Notes under the pieces: model-generated
Databases searched by the model: none
Told to the model about the DNA's origin: nothing
Seen by the model: the letters and a program-made list of their open reading frames with translations, nothing else
Translations under genes and position numbers: made by a program
NCBI GenBank assembly: GCA_964486215.1
Contig: CAZALI010000027.1
Coordinates: 1-8,110, forward strand
Direction of reading: 5' to 3'
Origin: RUG343 sp964486215
GTDB lineage: Bacteria; Bacillota_I; Bacilli_A; RF39; UBA660
DNA: 8,110 bases
In this document: positions 1 through 5,388 of the stretch, piece after piece
Position numbering within the stretch: the stretch's first letter is position 1
Layout: each line of letters begins with the position of its first letter

Positions 1-1115
1 AGAGGGAGCAAACTCTTAACCAATTACTAACTGAGATGGATGGTTTTGGAGCTAACGAAGGAATTATAATTATAGCTGCTACTAACAGACCAGATGTTTT
101 GGATCCAGCTCTTTTAAGACCAGGTAGATTTGATAGACAAATTACAGTTAATCTACCTGATGTAAGAGGAAGAGAAGAAATTTTAGCTGTACATGCTAGA
201 AATAAGAAAATCAATAAGAGTATTACATTAGAGTCTTTAGCTAAGAAGACTTCAGGATTTAGTGGAGCAGATTTGGAGAACTTACTTAATGAAGCTGCAT
301 TACTTGCTGTTCGTCGTAACAAAGATGAGATTACGTTAAGTGAAGTTGATGAAGCTACTGATAGAGTTTTGATGGGGCCTGCTAAAACATCTAAAAAATA
401 TACTGAAGATGATAGAAGACTAGTTGCTTTCCATGAAGCTGGTCATGCTGTTATAGGATTGAAACTTGATAATGCTAATAACGTAGAAAAAGTAACTATT
501 ATACCTCGTGGTTCTGCAGGTGGATATAATATGATGGTTCCTAGTGTAGAAAAGATGTGTTCTACAAAGACAGATTTGTTAGAAGAAATAACAGGTTTAC
601 TTGGTGGTAGGACAGCTGAAGAGATTACATTTGGAGAAATTACTACGGGTGCTCAAAATGACTTCGAGAAAGCTACTAAGATAGCTCGTGCTATGGTTAC
701 TGAATATGGTATGAGTGATTTAGGACCTATGCAATTAGAAAAAGATTCAGAGAATGTATTCTTAGGAAGAGATTATAATAAGATGCAACATTTCTCAAAT
801 GAAGTAGCTAATGAAATAGATATGGAAATGAGAAAGATAATTAATAGTTGCCATGCAAAAGCTACTAAGATTATAAATGACAATAAAGATTTATTAAAAT
901 TAATTGCTGAAACTTTATTAGAGTATGAAACTTTGACTAGAGAGCAGATTGAATATTTAGTTAAGAATGGTCATATGCCTCCTGAAGAAGATGTTGATAA
1001 TTTAGAGATGTTATCTATTACTAAATTAAGAGCAATTGCTAAGGAAAAAGGTATTAAAAATTACTCAACATTAAGCAAAGCAGAGTTATTAAAAGAATTG
1101 GATGATACATTATAA
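1..1115 (+). CDS. ftsH: ATP-dependent zinc metalloprotease FtsH (3' part, 5' end outside window)
   Basis: FtsH is a membrane-anchored hexameric AAA+ protease that extracts and degrades damaged membrane proteins and short-lived cytosolic proteins. The reading frame is already open at base 3 (reads REQTLNQLLTEMDGFG), so this is the C-terminal part; the transmembrane segments, Walker A and Walker B lie upstream of the window. Numbering from the Met at base 36, the second region of homology is at 16-34, with arginine-finger candidates R28 and R31. The zinc site HEAGH is at 133-137 (bases 432-446) and the third metal ligand is probably D209 in GAQND. The protease helical domain continues to about residue 315. 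An acidic linker (PPEEDVDNLE) then leads to residues 325-357, which look like a Rho_N/SAP-type helical motif and are not part of standard FtsH. The gene ends TAA at 1113-1115, inside a terminator. Family identity is certain; the tail assignment is from motif memory. Confidence 0.97.
   Translation, partial: REQTLNQLLTEMDGFGANEGIIIIAATNRPDVLDPALLRPGRFDRQITVNLPDVRGREEILAVHARNKKINKSITLESLAKKTSGFSGADLENLLNEAALLAVRRNKDEITLSEVDEATDRVLMGPAKTSKKYTEDDRRLVAFHEAGHAVIGLKLDNANNVEKVTIIPRGSAGGYNMMVPSVEKMCSTKTDLLEEITGLLGGRTAEEITFGEITTGAQNDFEKATKIARAMVTEYGMSDLGPMQLEKDSENVFLGRDYNKMQHFSNEVANEIDMEMRKIINSCHAKATKIINDNKDLLKLIAETLLEYETLTREQIEYLVKNGHMPPEEDVDNLEMLSITKLRAIAKEKGIKNYSTLSKAELLKELDDTL
1011..1112 (+). other. 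Rho_N/SAP-like C-terminal tail of FtsH
   Basis: The last 34 FtsH residues contain LRAIAKEKGIKNYSTLSKAE followed by LLKEL. This fits the pattern of the Rho termination factor N-terminal (Rho_N) helical domain: LKxLAKxxGIxxYSxLxKxELIxxL. In Rho this small domain helps bind nucleic acid, and similar tails occur on unrelated bacterial proteins. An acidic Pro-containing linker precedes it, as expected for a separately folded appendage. That it binds RNA, DNA or a protein partner is inference only. Confidence 0.6.
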
Positions 1116-1130
1116 TTCAATTCTTTTTTT
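1091..1130 (+). terminator. Rho-independent terminator of ftsH, overlapping its stop codon
   Basis: The arm AAAAGAATTG (1091-1100) pairs perfectly with CAATTCTTTT (1118-1127). The loop is 17 nt, and the T-run extends to 1130. The 5' arm encodes the last FtsH residues (KELD region) and the stop codon lies in the loop. The stem is AT-rich and the loop large, so termination may be incomplete, allowing some read-through into mscL. Confidence 0.7.
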
Positions 1131-1131
1131 C

Positions 1132-1159
1132 TTGATTTTATTAGTAATTATATTATAAT
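1132..1159 (+). promoter_or_regulatory. Sigma-A-type promoter for the mscL-lysS operon
   Basis: The -35 box TTGATT (1132-1137) and a perfect -10 box TATAAT (1154-1159) are separated by 16 nt. The -35 starts two bases after the T-run of the ftsH terminator. Expected transcription start is near 1166, leaving a leader of about 20 nt before the mscL start. AT-rich sequence makes chance -10 matches common, but position and spacing fit. Confidence 0.65.
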
Positions 1160-1170
1160 AAGCTTGTAGA

Positions 1171-1179
1171 GAGGAGAGG
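1171..1179 (+). promoter_or_regulatory. Ribosome binding site that decides the mscL start
   Basis: GAGGAGAGG lies before two close ATGs. The one at 1181 is in another frame and too near the site. The one at 1185 has 8 nt of spacing from AGGAG (1172-1176) and opens the MscL frame. Confidence 0.8.
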
Positions 1180-1184
1180 TATGT

Positions 1185-1589
1185 ATGATAGATACTAAAG
1201 ACAAAAAAGAGAAATTAAAAAAAGGAGCAAGTGATTTTAAAAAGTTTATTTCACAAGGAAATGTTCTTGATATGGCTGTTGGTGTTATCATTGGTGGTGC
1301 TTTTGGAAAAATTGTTACTAGTTTAGTTAATGATATGTTAATGCCTGTTATAGGAGCAATCATTGGTGGTTTAGATTTTTCTAAGTTAGCTATTAAAATT
1401 GGTAATGCAAAGATTTTATATGGATCTTTTATTCAATCAGTTGTTGACTTTTTAATTGTTGCTTTTTGTATTTTCTTAATGGTAAAGGTTGTTGAAAAAT
1501 TCAAGAAGAAAGAAGAAGTAAAACCTGCTAAGAGTGATGAAGTTGTATTGCTTGAAGAAATTAGAGACCTACTAAAGAAAAGAAAATGA
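1185..1589 (+). CDS. mscL: Large-conductance mechanosensitive channel MscL
   Basis: MscL forms a homopentameric inner-membrane pore that opens under membrane tension to release solutes during hypo-osmotic shock. The 134-residue product has the family signature GNVLDMAVGVIIGGAFGKIV at 25-44, which covers the start of the pore-lining first membrane helix (about 26-60). A second membrane helix lies at about 80-104 with the conserved FIQSVVDFLIVAF core. The cytoplasmic C-terminal amphipathic helix has the typical EVVLLEEIRDLLKK pattern (119-132). The charged N-terminal extension (about 14 residues, Lys/Asp-rich) is somewhat longer than in E. coli, and overall length is normal. It is the first gene of the operon; its TGA stop overlaps the dusB ATG as ATGA, suggesting coupled translation. 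In Bacillus relatives mscL is not normally in this locus, so its presence is lineage-specific. Confidence 0.97.
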   Translation: MIDTKDKKEKLKKGASDFKKFISQGNVLDMAVGVIIGGAFGKIVTSLVNDMLMPVIGAIIGGLDFSKLAIKIGNAKILYGSFIQSVVDFLIVAFCIFLMVKVVEKFKKKEEVKPAKSDEVVLLEEIRDLLKKRK

Positions 1590-2563
1590 AATGGAAAATA
1601 GGTAATGTAGAAATTGCTAATCAAGTTGTAATGGCTCCTATGGCTGGTATATCTAATTCTGCTTATAGAAGAATTTGTAAGGAAATGGGAGCTGGACTTG
1701 TTTATGCTGAAATGGTTAGTGACAAAGCAATTGTTTATAATAATAAGAAAACAGTTGATATGTTATATATGATGGAAGAAGAGAGACCAATAGTACAACA
1801 AATTTTTGGTATCGATGTTGATTCTTTTGTCAAGGCAGCAATTTTTATAGAGAAAAATATGCATCCTGATATTATTGATATTAATATGGGATGTCCTGTA
1901 CCTAAAGTAGCTCTACGTGCACAAGCTGGGGCTGCTTTATTAAAAAATCCAGACAAGATATATGATATAGTAAAAGCTGTAGTTAATAGTGTTTCTGTTC
2001 CTGTTACAGTTAAGATTAGAAGTGGTTGGGATAAGGAACATATTAATGCTTTGGAAGTCGCTAAAGTTTGTGAAAAAGCAGGTGCTAGCGCCATTACTAT
2101 TCATCCTAGAACTAGAAGTCAAGGTTACAGTGGAAAAGCTGATTGGAGTATTATTAAGTTATTAAAAGATAATGTTTCTATTCCTATTATAGGCAATGGT
2201 GATGTTAAAAGCCCAGAAGATGCTAAGAGAATGTTAGATGAAACTGGATGTGATGCTGTTATGATAGGAAGAGGTTTATTAGGTAATCCTTGGCTTATTA
2301 AGAATACAATTTTATATCTAGATGGTAGGAATACTGTTAATGTTACTGCTTCAGATAAAATTGATATGGCTATTCATCATTTAAATTATTTATTAGAATT
2401 TAAAGATGAAAAGCTATCTGCTTTAGAAATTAGAAATCACATATCTTGGTATTTAAAAGGACTTAGAGGTTCTAATGAAGTTAAGGCTGAAATATATAAG
2501 ACAACTAATGTTAATGATATAATTACGATATTAAATAATTATAAGGAGAATTTAAATGAATAA
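1586..2563 (+). CDS. dusB: tRNA-dihydrouridine synthase, DusB type
   Basis: The enzyme reduces specific uridines to dihydrouridine in the tRNA D-loop, using FMN and NAD(P)H. The 325-residue product begins with the FMN-binding MAPMAGISN motif (16-24) and has AEMVSDKA at 41-48. The catalytic cysteine is C103 in DINMGCPVPK. K143 (VKIRSGW) and H163/R165 (TIHPRTR) are flavin/tRNA-site residues, and phosphate-binding loops are at GNGD 193-196 and IGRG 217-220. A C-terminal helical domain follows (from about 245). The start overlaps the mscL stop (ATGA) with no good Shine-Dalgarno of its own, so translation is probably coupled. Placement upstream of lysS matches the Bacillus dusB-lysS order. The DusB subgroup is favoured by NMGCPVPK and by this context; the exact target uridine cannot be read from sequence. 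Confidence 0.94.
   Translation: MKWKIGNVEIANQVVMAPMAGISNSAYRRICKEMGAGLVYAEMVSDKAIVYNNKKTVDMLYMMEEERPIVQQIFGIDVDSFVKAAIFIEKNMHPDIIDINMGCPVPKVALRAQAGAALLKNPDKIYDIVKAVVNSVSVPVTVKIRSGWDKEHINALEVAKVCEKAGASAITIHPRTRSQGYSGKADWSIIKLLKDNVSIPIIGNGDVKSPEDAKRMLDETGCDAVMIGRGLLGNPWLIKNTILYLDGRNTVNVTASDKIDMAIHHLNYLLEFKDEKLSALEIRNHISWYLKGLRGSNEVKAEIYKTTNVNDIITILNNYKENLNE
2543..2548 (+). promoter_or_regulatory. Strong Shine-Dalgarno for the RDD gene, inside dusB
   Basis: AAGGAG lies 7 nt before the ATG at 2556, inside the dusB 3' end. It supports this start even though it makes the two genes overlap by 8 bases. Confidence 0.8.
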
Positions 2564-3146
2564 AAATGCGGTTTTTATACAAAGATTTGGAGCTTTTTTA
2601 ATAGATATAATTATAGTGTCTTTTATTGCTTCAATTGTTGCTACACCTTTTGTTAATACTAAGAATGCAGAGAAACTTCAGAAAGAAACTACACAAATAT
2701 TAGAAAAATATGCTAGTGGTGAAATAGATCAAAAGACTTATTTATCTGAAGCTAGTGTTATAATGTATCAGGCTGATAGAAATAATGGTGCTTATTCTAT
2801 AATTTATTTAATATTTGGAATAATTTATTTCTGCATATTTCAATTTTACTATGGACAAACTATCGGTAAAAAGTTGTTGAAGATAAAAGTAGAAGCTAAT
2901 AATGGTGTTCTTACTATTAATCAAATGGTTGTTAGAAGCTTAATAATTGATATGTTATTATTTAATTTTATTAGATTTGCTTTTTGTGTTTTTACCGATA
3001 AGAGTTCTTACTTTATGGGATATGCATCTACTATGATAGTTGAAATAATAGTTATAATGCTTTGTGCATTTATGGTTATGTTTAGAAAAGATTGTAGAGG
3101 ATTACATGATATTATATGTAATACTAAGGTAGTAAATGTTAAGTAA
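2556..3146 (+). CDS. RDD-family integral membrane protein
   Basis: The 196-residue membrane protein has RDD-family marks: an Arg and Asp flanking the start of the first helix (RFGAFLIDIII, R10 and D17), the GQTIGKKLLKIKV loop (100-112), and the C-terminal RGLHDIICNTKVV (181-193), equivalent to the family RGLHDxxxxTxVV. Membrane segments are estimated at 12-31, 79-97, 127-146 and 157-176. Between the first two lies an unusual charged segment (about 33-76, rich in Lys, Glu and Gln), probably helical. RDD proteins are poorly understood; some members have been linked to ion (Na+/H+) antiport, but most have no known role, so no specific function is assigned. It overlaps dusB by 8 bases and the next gene by 11 bases. 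Confidence 0.85.
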   Translation: MNKNAVFIQRFGAFLIDIIIVSFIASIVATPFVNTKNAEKLQKETTQILEKYASGEIDQKTYLSEASVIMYQADRNNGAYSIIYLIFGIIYFCIFQFYYGQTIGKKLLKIKVEANNGVLTINQMVVRSLIIDMLLFNFIRFAFCVFTDKSSYFMGYASTMIVEIIVIMLCAFMVMFRKDCRGLHDIICNTKVVNVK

Positions 3147-3795
3147 GATATTATTAAGTATTTTACCTGGAATAATATTTTGTCTTGTATTTTATTTGCT
3201 CGATAAAAACAAAAGTAAAAAGAATTTGTTTTTGTTAATTATACTATTCTTTATAGGTGGGATTGGGGCTTATGTTACTCATAGATTTGAATGGCATTTT
3301 GGTTCTTATTTTCCTAAATTTAAAGATAGTAATATGTGGCAAGTTTTAATATATGCTGTTTTTGGGGTAGCAATATTTGAAGAAGGATACAAATGGTTAT
3401 TTACTTTGATTAGTGTTTTTATAGCTAAAATTAATAGTATATTTGAAGCAATTGTTTATGCAGTATTTTGTTCTGCTGGATTAGCTACTTTTGAGAATTT
3501 GTTTTACTATAATTTAAATAATGATATTACTGTATCTATTGTAAGATTGTTTGTTACTGTTCCTAGTCATATATGTAATGCTATAGTGATGGGATTATTT
3601 ATAGGACTTGGATATAAGTATAAAAAAATAAGTTTGTATTTTTTAGCACTTGTTATGGCTACTATTGTACATGCTCTATATAATTGGTTTATATATAAAC
3701 CTGGATTATTTGATTTTAGTGTTCATTATATTTATTATGTGATATTATGTATGATATGTATTTATATATGCAGTGTTGTGATAAATAAGGAGTGA
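3136..3795 (+). CDS. PrsW-family intramembrane metalloprotease (M82-like)
   Basis: This 219-residue polytopic protein carries the conserved PrsW motifs: EEGYK (E82, E83, K86), FEAIVYAVFCSAGLATFEN (F103-N121, with E104 and E120), H145 (PSH) and H179 in IVHALYNW. In Bacillus subtilis, PrsW performs site-1 cleavage of the anti-sigma factor RsiW; other relatives cleave different membrane substrates or have none assigned. About seven hydrophobic segments are visible. No sigma/anti-sigma pair occurs in this window, so calling it a site-1 protease for a stress response would be unsupported. It starts within the end of the RDD gene behind a weak AAGG site (3126-3129), consistent with coupled translation. 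Its end carries the lysS ribosome binding site. The gene symbol is withheld because orthology with Bacillus prsW is not shown. Confidence 0.87.
   Translation: MLSKILLSILPGIIFCLVFYLLDKNKSKKNLFLLIILFFIGGIGAYVTHRFEWHFGSYFPKFKDSNMWQVLIYAVFGVAIFEEGYKWLFTLISVFIAKINSIFEAIVYAVFCSAGLATFENLFYYNLNNDITVSIVRLFVTVPSHICNAIVMGLFIGLGYKYKKISLYFLALVMATIVHALYNWFIYKPGLFDFSVHYIYYVILCMICIYICSVVINKE
3787..3792 (+). promoter_or_regulatory. Shine-Dalgarno of lysS, within the end of the PrsW gene
   Basis: AAGGAG lies 7 nt before the ATG at 3800 and encodes the last residues of the PrsW-like protein. It fixes the lysS start and ties lysS into the upstream operon. Confidence 0.8.
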
Positions 3796-3799
3796 TTTT

Positions 3800-5296
3800 A
3801 TGCGTGAATTTACTGAACAAGAATTGGTTAGACGTGATAAATTAGATAAATTAAAGGAACTTGGCATTGATCCATTTGGACATGCTTTTAAGAGAACTGA
3901 TTTCAGTACTGATTTGAAAGAAAAGTATGGGAATATTGATCATGATGAATTTGAGAATCGTGATGATCAAGCAACTGTTGCTGGAAGAATTATGTTTATT
4001 AGAAAAATGGGAAAAGCATCTTTCTTTAATGTTAAGGATAAGAAAGGTACTATACAAATATATATATCTATAAATGATGTAGGCGAAGATACTTATAATC
4101 TATTTAAGATGGCTGATATTGGAGATATAGTTGGTGTTCATGGAAAAGTTATGAAGACTAAGACAGGTGAAGTAACTGTTAAATGTTTTGAATATACACA
4201 CTTATCTAAAGCATTGAGACCATTACCTGAAAAGTTTCATGGATTAACTGATAAAGAGGAAAGATACAGACGTCGTTATGTAGATTTGTTAATGAATGAA
4301 GATTCTATGAAGGTAGCTTTTACTAGACCTAAAATGATTAGATGTATACAGAAATTTATGGATAATAGAGGCTTTGTAGAAGTAGAGACACCAGTGCTAT
4401 CTAGTTTACTTACAGGTGCTAGTGCTAGACCATTTGCTACTCATCACAATGCTGAAGATTTAGATATGTATCTTAGAATAGCTTTGGAGTTACCACTAAA
4501 GAGATTATTAGTTGGTGGTATGGAAGCTGTTTATGAAATAGGTAGAGTGTTTAGAAATGAAGGTATGGATTTAAAACATAATCCTGAATTTACTGAAATG
4601 GAAGCTTATCTTGCTTATTCTGATTTAGATGGAATGATGGAATTAACTGAAAGTTTATTTAAGACTATAGCTAAAGAAGTATTTGGTAAAATGAAATATA
4701 ATTGGTATGGAAATGAAATTAATTTAGATGGTCCTTGGAAGAAAGTTAGTATGGTTGATTCTATTAAAGAGAAAACGGGAATTGATTTTTCTAAAGATAT
4801 GAGCTTAGAAGATGCTTTAAAACTTGCTGAAGAGCATAAAATAGAAGTTCAAGAACACGAAAAGACTGTTGGTCATATTATTAATTTATTCTTTGAAAAG
4901 TATGTTGAAGATACATTAATACAACCAACATTCTTATATAATCATCCTATAGATATTTCTCCATTAACTAAGAAGAATCCTAAAGATCCAAGATTTGTTG
5001 ATAGATTTGAATTATTTATAGCTGGAAGAGAATTTGCAAATGCTTATACAGAACTTAATGATCCAATTGATCAACTTGAAAGATTTGAAAATCAAGAAAA
5101 GGAAAAAGAGCTTGGTAATGCCGAAGCTAATGATATAGATATGGATTATATCGAAGCATTAGAGTATGGACTTCCTCCTGCAGGTGGAATTGGTTATGGA
5201 ATAGATAGAATGGTAATGTTATTTACTGAGCAAGAATCTATTAGAGATGTTATCTTATTCCCACTTATGAAACCAATAGAAGAAAAAGAAGACTAA
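3800..5296 (+). CDS. lysS: Lysyl-tRNA synthetase, class II
   Basis: LysRS attaches lysine to tRNA-Lys in an ATP-dependent reaction in the cytoplasm. The 498-residue product has normal length. An N-terminal OB-fold anticodon-binding domain lies at about 57-140 (VAGRIMFIRKMGKASFFNVK). The class II catalytic core has motif 1 at 190-200 (RGFVEVETPVL), motif 2 at 243-253 (AVYEIGRVFRN) followed by KHNPEFTEME, and motif 3 at 462-474 (GGIGYGIDRMVML, Arg at 470). Small departures from the usual consensus are TGASARPF where GGAxARPF is typical (205-212) and LELPLKRL where PELYLKRL is typical (229-236). The key ATP and lysine contacts appear intact, so the enzyme should be active. It is the last gene of the operon, four bases after the PrsW gene, and is followed directly by a terminator. 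No T-box leader is visible, so expression probably follows the operon promoter. Confidence 0.98.
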   Translation: MREFTEQELVRRDKLDKLKELGIDPFGHAFKRTDFSTDLKEKYGNIDHDEFENRDDQATVAGRIMFIRKMGKASFFNVKDKKGTIQIYISINDVGEDTYNLFKMADIGDIVGVHGKVMKTKTGEVTVKCFEYTHLSKALRPLPEKFHGLTDKEERYRRRYVDLLMNEDSMKVAFTRPKMIRCIQKFMDNRGFVEVETPVLSSLLTGASARPFATHHNAEDLDMYLRIALELPLKRLLVGGMEAVYEIGRVFRNEGMDLKHNPEFTEMEAYLAYSDLDGMMELTESLFKTIAKEVFGKMKYNWYGNEINLDGPWKKVSMVDSIKEKTGIDFSKDMSLEDALKLAEEHKIEVQEHEKTVGHIINLFFEKYVEDTLIQPTFLYNHPIDISPLTKKNPKDPRFVDRFELFIAGREFANAYTELNDPIDQLERFENQEKEKELGNAEANDIDMDYIEALEYGLPPAGGIGYGIDRMVMLFTEQESIRDVILFPLMKPIEEKED

Positions 5297-5310
5297 AAAG
5301 TCTTTTTTTT
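5283..5310 (+). terminator. Rho-independent terminator at the lysS stop
   Basis: The core stem AAGACT (5289-5294) pairs with AGTCTT (5299-5304) around an AAAA loop. It extends outward through one G-U pair and A-T pairs to 5283/5310, and its 3' arm is the T-run. The stop codon TAA (5294-5296) sits at the top of the hairpin. The stem is short but well placed to end the mscL-lysS transcript. Confidence 0.75.
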
Positions 5311-5341
5311 ATTGAAAAATAACAAAATTCTTGCATTTTTC

Positions 5342-5370
5342 TTGTAAAATAAGCATAAAATAGCTATAAT
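5342..5370 (+). promoter_or_regulatory. Sigma-A-type promoter for the 760-residue membrane protein
   Basis: TTGTAA (5342-5347), a 17-nt spacer and a perfect TATAAT (5365-5370). The expected transcription start is near 5377, close to the GGGAGG ribosome binding site (5377-5382), which is 6 nt before the ATG at 5389. The leader would therefore be very short (about 12 nt). If so, there is no room for a leader riboswitch. Confidence 0.65.
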
Positions 5371-5388
5371 TAAATTGGGAGGTTAATT

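Noticed and set aside
1181..1183. Earlier ATG as a possible mscL start
   Set aside because: Out of frame with MscL and too close to the Shine-Dalgarno; the ATG at 1185 fits both.
1148..1624. Antisense frames opposite mscL and the dusB start
   Set aside because: MscL is clear on the + strand and these frames lack start signals and motifs.
1735..2122. Two overlapping antisense frames opposite dusB
   Set aside because: DusB motifs on the + strand are unambiguous; the antisense translations have no family features.
5331..5359. Alternative promoter TTGCAT with a downstream CATAAA
   Set aside because: The -10 match is poorer than TATAAT at 5365-5370, which pairs with TTGTAA at 17-nt spacing.
5297..5388. 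Possible riboswitch or T-box leader before the 760-residue gene
   Set aside because: Only about 90 bases, occupied by terminator, promoter and ribosome binding site; no T-box or riboswitch core is visible.
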